A stretch of DNA of 25,856 nucleotides from Bacteroidales bacterium UBA5206 (GTDB taxonomy: Bacteria > Bacteroidota > Bacteroidia > Bacteroidales > Tenuifilaceae). The stretch is taken from positions 1 to 25,856 of the forward strand of contig DHVO01000036.1 of NCBI GenBank assembly GCA_002412705.1, in the 5' to 3' direction. Below the pieces are notes generated by a model. It was given only the letters and a program-made list of their open reading frames with translations, had not been told where the DNA came from and did not search any database. Both the position numbers and the translations under genes were made by a program. Within the stretch, counting starts at the first letter, position 1; the number at the start of each line of letters is the position of its first letter. Positions 1-8,100 of this stretch are shown here, piece after piece.

Positions 1-1756
1 TAGCGGCAACCTTGCGGCGGTTCTCCTCATTGGTAACGGGAATGTAGCCCGGGTAGTTTGCTGGCGAACAGCCCACATCGGTTGCTCCCTGTACGTTGTT
101 TTGTCCGCGTGGAGGATTTATACCGCAGCGCTCACGCCCAACTTGACCTGTAATTAGCATCATGTTAATAAGGCTAAAAACGTTGTATGTGCCTGTAACC
201 TGTTGGCTCATGCCCATGCCAGTGGCTATCATGGCTGTAGGCGATGTGGCGTAGAGACTTGCAGCAAGTTTAAGCTTGTTGGCCGGAACACTGGTAATAG
301 ACTCAACGTAATCGGGCGTGTACTTTTGTGTTAGCTCCTTAAGCTGCTCAAAAGCCTCCATGCCCCCATCAACACGTCGGTTTATAAACTCCTTATCAAT
401 CCAGTTATTTTTTATGATGATGTGGATTAAGCCATTTAGCAGCGCCACATCGGTGCCCAGTTTGGGCTGTAGCCAAACGGTAGCGTAGCGTACCAGCGGT
501 GTCCATCGGGGATCAACAACAATTATGCGCTGACCGTTGGCGGCTCCCCGTTTTACGTATGTTGCAGTAATAGGGTGGGTATCAATAATGTTGTTTCCTG
601 TTACAAACAGGCAGTCGGTGGTTTCAAAATCCTCAATGGGATTGCTGCCCGCGCCATCGCCAATGGATTTAAGCATGGCCGTAACGGTTGATGCGTGGCA
701 AAGCCGCGTACAGTAGTCTATATTATTTGTGCCAAAAACGGTGCGGATAAACTTTTGGAAAATGTAGTTGTCCTCATTGCTACACTTAGCCGATGCGTAG
801 CCTGCAAGAGCATCGGAACCGTGTTTCTGTTTGATATCGTTAAACTTGGTGGCGATAAGGTTTAGTGCTTCGTCCCATGTGGCCTCTTCGAATTTGCCGT
901 TACGCTTAATAAGCGGTGTGGTTAAACGCTCGGAGCTATGTACAAACTCGTAGCCAAAGCGTCCCTTTACGCATAGGCGCCCATCGTTTGGCGATTCCTT
1001 CTCGATGCCATTGCTGCGTACAATTTTCCCGTTTTGCACCAACAGCTCTATTTGGCAGCCAACGCCGCAGTATGGGCAGGTGGTTGCAACCTTTTTCTCA
1101 ACCTTATCTAGGTTTATTACTTCACGGTTTGGTTTTTCCACAATGGCACCAGTTGGGCATAGCTGTATGCACTCGCCGCAACCATCGCACTCGCTTTCGC
1201 CCCAAACGCCTTTGCCTGCAATTATGTAGGAGTGAATACCCCTACTAGCAACCGATAGCACATTTTTTCCCTGCACCTCGTCGCATCCTTTTATGCACCT
1301 AAAGCACAAAATGCACTTGCTTGGGTCGTAGGTTAGCACTGGCGATGAGGTATCGGGAGTAAAGTTTATCTTATCAAGCACAGGTTTAAAAAAGCGCCTC
1401 TCCTTTGCATCTAGTCCGTAGCGGAACATTAGCTCGCGAAGCTCATCGGGGTAGGAGCCATCGTAGCTATCGTTATGCTCGCTAAGAAGGTAATCAACAA
1501 GAAAGCGGCGGGTATCTTCCAGTTCCTCGTCAAAAGCGGTAACTGTCATCCCATCGGTAACCTTCACGGTGCATGAGGCAACCAGTCCGCGCATTCCCTC
1601 AATCTTAACAAGGCAAAGTCTGCACGCGCCAGTGGGGGTTAGCTTGCGGTGGTAGCATAGTCCGGGTATATTAAAACCATTATCGCGGGCAACCTGCAGC
1701 AGGTTTGCTCCTGCTGGTGCCGATATACTTTTTCCGTCGATGGTTAGGGTTATCAT
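1..1756 (-). CDS. fdhA: NAD-linked formate dehydrogenase, molybdopterin catalytic (alpha) subunit, C-terminus cut by window edge
   Basis: Oxidises formate to CO2 (or the reverse) at a molybdenum/tungsten bis-MGD site and passes electrons through Fe-S clusters to the NuoF-like partner. 585 codons are visible from the ATG at 1756. Seen in order: a plant-type [2Fe-2S] domain (C34, C45, C48, C62); a NuoG-like linker; two [4Fe-4S] ferredoxin motifs (C148/151/154/158 and C190/193/196/200); a molybdopterin Fe4S4 domain (C227/230/234 and C262); and the catalytic core with active-site Cys353 in RLCHAS, encoded TGC and so not selenocysteine. The final visible part has the formate dehydrogenase-type PPRGQNNVQGA motif. 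The His-Cys3 cluster ligands expected near residue 94 are missing (HNDSYDGSY). It follows the NuoF-like gene by 36 nt. Subunit order matches Fds-type enzymes (fdsG-fdsB-fdsA). Family assignment is strong; NAD as partner is inferred from the neighbours. Confidence 0.93.
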   Translation of the reverse strand, partial: MITLTIDGKSISAPAGANLLQVARDNGFNIPGLCYHRKLTPTGACRLCLVKIEGMRGLVASCTVKVTDGMTVTAFDEELEDTRRFLVDYLLSEHNDSYDGSYPDELRELMFRYGLDAKERRFFKPVLDKINFTPDTSSPVLTYDPSKCILCFRCIKGCDEVQGKNVLSVASRGIHSYIIAGKGVWGESECDGCGECIQLCPTGAIVEKPNREVINLDKVEKKVATTCPYCGVGCQIELLVQNGKIVRSNGIEKESPNDGRLCVKGRFGYEFVHSSERLTTPLIKRNGKFEEATWDEALNLIATKFNDIKQKHGSDALAGYASAKCSNEDNYIFQKFIRTVFGTNNIDYCTRLCHASTVTAMLKSIGDGAGSNPIEDFETTDCLFVTGNNIIDTHPITATYVKRGAANGQRIIVVDPRWTPLVRYATVWLQPKLGTDVALLNGLIHIIIKNNWIDKEFINRRVDGGMEAFEQLKELTQKYTPDYVESITSVPANKLKLAASLYATSPTAMIATGMGMSQQVTGTYNVFSLINMMLITGQVGRERCGINPPRGQNNVQGATDVGCSPANYPGYIPVTNEENRRKVAA

Positions 1757-1792
1757 TGCTATTAACCTTTGGTTGATTTTGGGGTTTGGGAA

Positions 1793-3046
1793 TTACTTCT
1801 CGTTGGCAATATCGAGTTCAAAGTGGCGCTGTAAGCTTTCAAGCGATAGTATTGGCGATTGTCCTAATGGGCACAGGGAGCTTTTGGCAACTATTTTTGC
1901 CTGTTTAACCATATCGGCTAGAATCTCCTTTCGCTCTATGGGAGTAGCGTTGGTTAGCTTTAGCGATTGCTCGTACAAATAGTTGGTGCCCACTCTGCAA
2001 GGTACGCACTTGCCGCAGCTCTCGTGCTTAAAGAATTTTTGTATGCTCTGGATTAAGGGGATAAGAGGGGTGTTGTTCCCTGCAACAATAATGGCACCAG
2101 AGCCAAGGGTTGCACCCTTTTCGCGGAGCTTGTCGTAGCCCATTTCAGCATCGGCGTAGGAGTAAGGAACAAATGTTCCTGCTGCTCCACCCAATAGTGC
2201 GGCCTTCCATGGCTTGCCATCCTTTGTGCCTTGGCCAAGGTCATTAATTAGCTCACCCAGCTTGCAGCCCATCTCAACCTCGTAAAACCCTGGTTTATTC
2301 ACGTATCCGCTAATGGTAAAGATTTTGGTTCCCGACGATTTCTCGTTACCCAGTGAGCGGTACCAATCGGCACCCTTTTCTATTATTACAGGGAAGTTGG
2401 CCAGCGTTTCAACGTTGTTAATAAGGGTAGGCTTGCCCCAAAGCCCTTTCTCGGCGGGAAATGGGGGTTTTATGCGGGGATATCCCCGCTTGCCTTCAAG
2501 CGATTCCAGCAGCGTAAGCTCCTCGCCGCACAGGTATGAGCCAGCACCAAGGCGTACCTCGATATCAAAAAAGAATCCGCTGCCTAAAATATTATTACCC
2601 AAAAAACCGTACTCCCTTGCTTGCTCTATAGCCTTGTTTATTCTCTCAATTGAGGTGTAGTATTCGCCCCGGATGTACACAAAGCCGAAACCAGCACCCA
2701 CGCCTTTGGCAGCAATAATCATCCCCTCAATAAGCGAGTGGGGATCGGTTTCCATAATAATTCTGTCCTTAAACGTTCCTGGTTCTCCCTCGTCGGCATT
2801 GCACACCACATACTTTTCGCAATCGGTACAAACAATGGCGGTGCTTTGGTTCTTTGTTCCAGTGGGAAAACCCGCTCCGCCGCGTCCGCGTAGCCCAGCA
2901 TTGGTTAGTTCATTTACAATGACTTGCGGAGGAAGTTCCAATGCCTTACGTAGAGCGGAATAGCCACCTCTCGATATGTAGTCGTCTATGTTATCGGGAT
3001 TTATTTTCCCAGTATTTCGTAGGGCAACTCTATGTTCTACTAACAT
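1793..3046 (-). CDS. NuoF/FdsB-like NADH-binding flavoprotein subunit of formate dehydrogenase
   Basis: 417-aa diaphorase subunit that would exchange electrons between NAD(H), FMN and a [4Fe-4S] cluster in the cytoplasm. The FMN/NADH motif GRGGAGFPTGTK is at about 54-65, followed by CNADEGEPGTFKDR at about 82-95 and GAGSYLCGEE. An SLBB-type region lies around 255-300, and the [4Fe-4S] ligands are C344, C347, C350 and C392. It is a minimal NuoF: no N-terminal thioredoxin-like extension and no C-terminal ferredoxin repeats, unlike the HydB/HndC subunits of bifurcating hydrogenases. That argues for a simple NAD-dependent rather than clearly bifurcating complex, but this is inference. The stop of the upstream NuoE-like gene is 11 nt before the ATG, so the two are surely cotranscribed. 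Confidence 0.94.
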   Translation of the reverse strand: MLVEHRVALRNTGKINPDNIDDYISRGGYSALRKALELPPQVIVNELTNAGLRGRGGAGFPTGTKNQSTAIVCTDCEKYVVCNADEGEPGTFKDRIIMETDPHSLIEGMIIAAKGVGAGFGFVYIRGEYYTSIERINKAIEQAREYGFLGNNILGSGFFFDIEVRLGAGSYLCGEELTLLESLEGKRGYPRIKPPFPAEKGLWGKPTLINNVETLANFPVIIEKGADWYRSLGNEKSSGTKIFTISGYVNKPGFYEVEMGCKLGELINDLGQGTKDGKPWKAALLGGAAGTFVPYSYADAEMGYDKLREKGATLGSGAIIVAGNNTPLIPLIQSIQKFFKHESCGKCVPCRVGTNYLYEQSLKLTNATPIERKEILADMVKQAKIVAKSSLCPLGQSPILSLESLQRHFELDIANEK

Positions 3047-3057
3047 GGTATTGGCAA

Positions 3058-3513
3058 TTAAGGGTTAGATAGGTTGGATATTATCCCTTCAAGTTCTTCT
3101 TCGGTTAGGTTCCCGTAAAAATCTCGGTTTATAATCATGGAAGGGGCTTTACCACAGCGACCTAGGCACTCTGCCTCTTCTAGTGTAAAAAGTCCATCGG
3201 GTGTGGTTTCGCCAATATTTACATTCAGCCTCTTTTTTAGCCACTCAACAAGTGGTGTTGAGCCCATCATACCGCAAACAGGCGAGGTACAAATCCTAAT
3301 AATGTAGCGTCCGCGTGGTTTTAGGCTAAACATAGTGTAGTACTCGGCCACCCCGTAAACCGACGATAATGGTAGGTCCAAATATTTTGCCGTGGCCTTT
3401 AGGCAATCTTCGGAAAGATACTGGTTGGGGTGGTTATCCTGAATGTGATGAAGGATTTGGAGCAAGCTATCCTTTCTAGGTGGAAATTTTACTAGGGATG
3501 TATCTTTTTCCAT
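3058..3513 (-). CDS. NuoE/FdsG-like [2Fe-2S] thioredoxin-fold subunit of formate dehydrogenase
   Basis: 151-aa subunit of the 24-kDa NADH dehydrogenase family. An N-terminal helical part (to about 65) precedes a thioredoxin-like fold carrying the [2Fe-2S] ligands C75 and C80 (CTSPVC) and C116 and C120 (CLGRC). It would relay electrons at the flavoprotein subunit encoded next. It is the first gene of the operon: a promoter-like element lies just upstream, and the ATG at 3513 is about 20 nt past it. Length and cysteine spacing are normal for the family. Confidence 0.94.
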   Translation of the reverse strand: MEKDTSLVKFPPRKDSLLQILHHIQDNHPNQYLSEDCLKATAKYLDLPLSSVYGVAEYYTMFSLKPRGRYIIRICTSPVCGMMGSTPLVEWLKKRLNVNIGETTPDGLFTLEEAECLGRCGKAPSMIINRDFYGNLTEEELEGIISNLSNP

Positions 3514-3535
3514 AAACCGTTCCTTTTAGTTTGCC

Positions 3536-3567
3536 CAAAAGATACAAAAAGATGCTGTAGAACACAA
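3536..3567 (-). promoter_or_regulatory. Bacteroidetes-type promoter for the formate dehydrogenase operon
   Basis: Read on the minus strand, TTG (3567-3565) is followed by 20 nt and then TATCTTTTG (3544-3536), a near match to the -33 / -7 TAnnTTTG pattern with one extra base. The ATG of the NuoE-like gene lies about 23 nt further on, giving a short leader. Pattern match only. Confidence 0.5.
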
Positions 3568-3580
3568 GAGGGGAGAGGGT

Positions 3581-3626
3581 AAGGATTAAGGATAAGGTTA
3601 AAGGTTAAAAGTTAAAAGTTAAAGGA
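3581..3626. repeat. Degenerate short tandem repeat (ggttaaa/gttaaaa units)
   Basis: An A/T-rich run of imperfect 6-8 bp units of the type AAGGATTAAGG, GGTTAAA and AGTTAAA lies between the formate dehydrogenase promoter and the glycosyltransferase gene. I see no coding potential or clear hairpin. Confidence 0.6.
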
Positions 3627-3703
3627 GAAAGATGTTAGACTAACTAAACACCTATCACAAAATACCTGTTTTTAACAAGCCCCAAAGGGCAACTTATGAA
3701 ATT

Positions 3704-3750
3704 TAAAGTTCAAAGTTCAAAGTTCAAAGTTCAAAATTCAAGATTCAAGC
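3704..3750. repeat. 7-bp tandem repeat (aagttca), four good units then decay
   Basis: The period-7 unit AAGTTCA is repeated four times without change (G at 3708, 3715, 3722 and 3729) and then decays into AAATTCAAGATTCAAG. It lies in the same spacer as the ggttaaa run. No gene is visible here; its role is unknown. Confidence 0.7.
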
Positions 3751-3775
3751 AACTACCAAATCCTTTAACCTTTAA

Positions 3776-3834
3776 TCTCGCCTAGGGGCGAGACAAGCTC
3801 TTTCACGTTTAACGTCTCACGTTTAACGTTTCAC
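3776..3834. repeat. Small hairpin plus acgtttaacgt direct repeats at the end of the glycosyltransferase gene
   Basis: A perfect 7-bp inverted repeat (TCTCGCC, 4-nt loop, GGCGAGA; 3776-3793) is followed by tandem copies of CACGTTTAACGT (about 3804-3834). The last copy overlaps the stop codon of the minus-strand glycosyltransferase. The 12-mer TTAACGTCTCAC (3809-3820) recurs exactly at 21914-21925. The hairpin has no T-run on either side, so it is not a typical terminator. Confidence 0.55.
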
Positions 3835-4829
3835 TTATAAAAATTCTTCTCAAACGCCTTGAACTCGCCCGATTTAAAAAGGATGCGTTTCCAAAAAGCT
3901 TGTATAAATCCCGTTCCGTATCCCGTTAACTGTATAAAGCTGGCAGGAACGGAGAGCAGCGCTACCCTAAGGTTTTTGTTTTCCCGTAAGGAATCAATAA
4001 AAATAATGGTGCAGAATAGAGCTAGTGGCAAAAGCGCCCATTTACAAACAATGGCTCCAAGGAGAAGTACCATGCTGCCTATGGTGAATAGCGATGGGAA
4101 TGTATGTACCAGCTTTAACGACTTGGGGTGAAGCAGGTAAAGATTTATCCGTGCAATACCAGAGTTGTAAACCTGTCGGAAGAACTTTCTAAAATCGGTG
4201 CGGCGCTTATGGTAAACAAAGGCTTTTGGGAACAGCTTTGTGGAGTAACCCGCCTCAACCAGCCGTAGGCTAAAGTCAACATCCTCGCCAAAGCGCATGG
4301 CGGAGTAGCCACCCGTTGCCTCAAATGCGACTTTGCTTATGCCCATGTTAAAGCTCCGCGGATGAAACTTATCCATTTTCTCCTTGCCACCCCTTATTCC
4401 TCCTGTGGTAAAGAACGAGGTCATGGAGTAGTTTATGGACTTTTGCAAATTGGTAAACGATGGATGCGCTCTATCGGGGCCCCCAAAGGCATCAACAAAC
4501 TGGCTTTGCAGCTCAGCCTCTACCTCGGTAAGGTAGCTATCGGGGATTATACAGTCGGAATCAAAGAATATAAAGTAGTTGCCATTTGCCCGCTCCGCCC
4601 CATAGTTGCGGGTTGTACCCGGCCCTGAGTTGGGTTTGGAGAAGTACTTAATATCCAGCTGCTGCGCGTACTTATCTACAATGTGCTTGCAGGGAGATGT
4701 GGAACCATCTTCAACAATTACCACTTCAAAATTGCTCCTAGTCTGCTTTGATAGGCTTTGTAGCAGCTCATCAACCTCGTCGGGGCGATTGTAAACAGGA
4801 ATTATCAACGAAAAAAAGTAGTTCTCCAT
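3831..4829 (-). CDS. Membrane-anchored family 2 glycosyltransferase
   Basis: 332-aa GT-A fold enzyme that would transfer a sugar from a nucleotide-activated donor, probably in cell-surface polysaccharide synthesis; acceptor and sugar are unknown. The N-terminus has the GT2 start (SLIIPVYNRPDEV), VEDGS with D41, and the metal-binding D90-S91-D92. A GEDVDFSLRL motif follows at about 182. The C-terminal third has about three hydrophobic segments (roughly 247-263, 264-281 and 289-312), so the catalytic domain is probably held at the inner face of the membrane. The ATG at 4829 begins directly at the conserved fold. It stands alone, with repeats downstream and a long spacer before the divergent giant gene, so there is no operon context. 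Confidence 0.9.
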   Translation of the reverse strand: MENYFFSLIIPVYNRPDEVDELLQSLSKQTRSNFEVVIVEDGSTSPCKHIVDKYAQQLDIKYFSKPNSGPGTTRNYGAERANGNYFIFFDSDCIIPDSYLTEVEAELQSQFVDAFGGPDRAHPSFTNLQKSINYSMTSFFTTGGIRGGKEKMDKFHPRSFNMGISKVAFEATGGYSAMRFGEDVDFSLRLVEAGYSTKLFPKAFVYHKRRTDFRKFFRQVYNSGIARINLYLLHPKSLKLVHTFPSLFTIGSMVLLLGAIVCKWALLPLALFCTIIFIDSLRENKNLRVALLSVPASFIQLTGYGTGFIQAFWKRILFKSGEFKAFEKNFYK

Positions 4830-4969
4830 GTGCTGAGGCTTTTGTGCAAAGATGGGAATTTATGGCTGACTTTACACTCCCCTTGGCAATCTTATCAATC
4901 TAGAACTAACGCTTAACCGTGCTTAACCGCAAACTATCAACTTACAAGGTAAATGTTATTAATAATTTA

Positions 4970-5001
4970 TTGACATTGATTGAGATAATGAGTAATTTTA
5001 G
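4970..5001 (+). promoter_or_regulatory. Possible promoter for the 1535-aa secreted protein gene
   Basis: TTG (4970-4972), 20 nt, then TAATTTTAG (4993-5001) approximates the Bacteroidetes -33/-7 pattern with one mismatch in TAnnTTTG. It would give a leader of about 95 nt. The region is very A/T rich, so chance matches are likely. Confidence 0.25.
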
Positions 5002-5102
5002 TAGATGTATGTAATGCAAAAAATCTACCTGAACATCAGTGTAATAGGAAGATTGGTAGCGAATTGCATTTTTTGTTGGTGTAATATTTAAAAGTTCATA
5101 AT

Positions 5103-8100
5103 ATGAGAAAACTTCTACTCACACTAGTAGCCCTACTAGTTTCAGTAACAGTAGGTTTTGGGCAAGATCATTTTGTACCGGTTTGGTCGGGGAATGGTTT
5201 AAACCAAATGAACATATACGTAACCAAAGCCACTATAAATGATGTGTTTATAGCTGTAGGCGATGAGATTGGTGTTTTTGATGGCGATTATTGCGTGGGG
5301 TATGCCATTCGCCCCATCTCCATAACAGGTTTTATAGAGGTTAGGGTATCAATGGACGACCCATTAACAACAGGCGTTATTGATGGTTACACTCCTGGGA
5401 ACCCTATCACTTTTAAAATATGGGATCAGAGTGCAGGAGTGGAGCTTATGCCGCAGGTAAACGTTACATCGGGCAGCGGAACCTTTGTTGAGGGGGGAAC
5501 TGCAATGGTAGAGCTTACCTACGTGCAAAACCGTGCTCCTGTTGCCAATGCTGGTACCGATTTGGTTATTAACGAGGGGGCATCTTTCACCATTTCTGGT
5601 GCAGGGTCGTTCGATCCCGAGCAGCTAACATTATCATACTCTTGGACCACAGATATGACAATTGAAGCGGCGTTGCTATCGCAGCAAGTGTTCACAGCAA
5701 TAGCTCCAGAGGTTGATGCAAATACTACGTACTATTTCCGCTTGGTTGTTAACGATGGTGTACTAAGCTCTGCGCCAGATACCGTTAGGGTGGTTGTAAA
5801 GAATGTAAACAAAGTGCCACAAATTACAGGGCAAGTTGCCACCCTATCAACCAACGAGGACGAGCCTCTTAGCATCTCCCTCTCGGCAGTAGATGTTGTT
5901 GATCCCGACCCAAGCCAAACCCTTACCCTGCGTGTGCTTGCAGGAAATGGCTATACAATTAACGGTAATACAATTGTTCCCGTTGCAAACTACTGCGGAA
6001 TGCTTGCTGTTCCTGTTGTGGTTAGCGATGGTATTGCTAGCAGCAATGTTTTTGTACTTGAGGTTTCTGTGCTTCCTGTTAACGATATGCCACACTTTGT
6101 CTCTACCCCAGTACTATCGGCGTTGGAAGGCCGAACCTACTCCTATTACGTTAAAGCTTTTGATGAGGATTTGGGATGTACCGATAATCCTGTTCCCGAT
6201 ATGCTAACCATTACAGCCGACCTTCCTGCTTGGCTTACCATTGTTGAGGGGCAAAATAATGGTGAGGCAGTAATTGCAGGTGTGCCTACCGCAGCCAATG
6301 TGGGTGAGCATACCATAACAATTAGTGTAACCGATGGGGTTATAGATCAGCCCGTAACACAGTCATTTACACTAGTGGTTAGGAGTATTGGTGGTGCACC
6401 AGAGCTGTTAACAACGGCTTTGGGAACGGCAACAGTTAATACTGCCTATACCCAATTGTTAGAGTTTTACGACGTTGATTCCGACTCTGTTATCGTTCGC
6501 TTAAATAATCAGCCCAGCTGGATATCGCTTGAGGGAGCCGTAAATGGCGCCGCTCGTCTAAAATTTGTAGAGCAGGCTGCATCTGTTAATCTTATAGGTA
6601 CTCCTCCTGCAACGGCTGTGGGTACTGTGGGGTTAAACGTGCTATTTACCGATAAAACAAACCTCCGCTCCAGAATATTCCCGCTTAGCGTATTTGCTGT
6701 TAACACTCCTCCTGTAGCCACAGAGGCAAACCTCACTACCAACGAGGATGAGCCCGTTCTTGTTGTGCTACGAGGTACCGATGCGCAAACTCCTTCGGGG
6801 TTAACCTATGCCATAACCGCCGAGCCAAAGCATGGTAGCCTTGAGCAAATTGCACCACGGTTGTTTATTTACCGTCCAACCAGCAATTTCTTTGGATTGG
6901 ACTCACTAACCTTTACCGTTACTGAGCCAGGATCTAGTCCACTTTCAGCATCGGCTAAGGTTTACTTCACCATTCAGCCAGTAAACGATGAACCTACAAT
7001 TACAGCACCCGAGCGTAGATTTGTAACCACTCAGGGCACTCCTGTTACAATTGAGGGCATAGAGATGTCCGATGCTATTGATGTTGACCTAGCATCAAAT
7101 CTTGCGCTAAACGCAGTGCTTGGGCCTTTCCATGGTACGTTTAATGCTGAGACCAAGACCTATACGCCCAATGAGTTTTTCTCTGGTCGCGATGTGATTT
7201 TCCTTGTGGCTAATGAGACTCAGGATTTAGGGCTATCGTCGGATCCATTAATGATTAAGCTGGTTGTAACCCCAGTTAACCATACGCCTTGGGCAGGTGT
7301 TGCTCCGGTAATAACCTTTGAGGATACACCCGTTAGGTTTATGCCAGTGGCATACGACCGTGAGGATAGGGCTCTTGATTTAACCGTTATTCTTACTTCA
7401 GAACCCAAGAATGGCACGCTGCAAACAAGTGCGCTTAACTTTACTTATACTCCAAACCCTGAGTTTAGCGGCAAGGATAGCGTAATGTTTAGGCTTATGG
7501 ACTCAAACGGAGAGCTTACCTCCGAGTACAAGGTAAACATCAATGTAGTATCGGTAAACGATAATCCAACAGCACAAAACTCAACCGTTAACGCCTTTGG
7601 TAGCAAAACGGTTCCTCTAGACTTTAGCACGCTGGTTAGCGATATCGATAACCCTGCATCGGAACTGTCCATTGAGTTTTTACTCCTTAACCAGACAGAG
7701 CAGGGTACAGGCTTGTTCGCAAGCTACATAACGCCGGGAATAGATAACCTTTCCTATACCTATAACGCACAGCATAATTTCCCTAACGATGTGGTGTTCT
7801 ACAGGGTGTTCGATGGGCTTAACACTTCGTTCCCAGCCATGCTAAGCATATCGGGATTACCCGTAACGAAATCACTTGTATCAACCAAACTAGCTGCCGA
7901 TACGCTAATTGCCCGCGGCGATTACTACGACATTAACTGGGGCGATACGCTGGACGTAGTATTTACCGTTCTCCTTTCCGATGCATCAAGCCCCGTGCCT
8001 CCTGTGCTGGAAATAACAAATCTTGTAGATTTGGAAGGCACCCTTGGTACTCCAGAGGTTGTAAGCTTTGCGCAGAACAACCCGCTGGTTGTGTTTAAGG

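Noticed and set aside
698..700. Selenocysteine at the formate dehydrogenase active site
   Set aside because: The codon on the minus strand is TGC (Cys353), not TGA, so no SECIS element is needed.
916..1248. 110-codon plus-strand ORF (and the overlapping 74-codon one)
   Set aside because: Antisense to the formate dehydrogenase alpha subunit, whose clusters and active site read through this stretch; composition is that of a shadow frame.
3704..3750. CRISPR-like array
   Set aside because: The unit is only 7 bp with no spacers; it is a simple tandem repeat.
3776..3793. Hairpin TCTCGCC-N4-GGCGAGA as a terminator of the glycosyltransferase gene
   Set aside because: No T-run follows on the minus strand, and it sits within a repeat cluster; kept only as part of a repeat.
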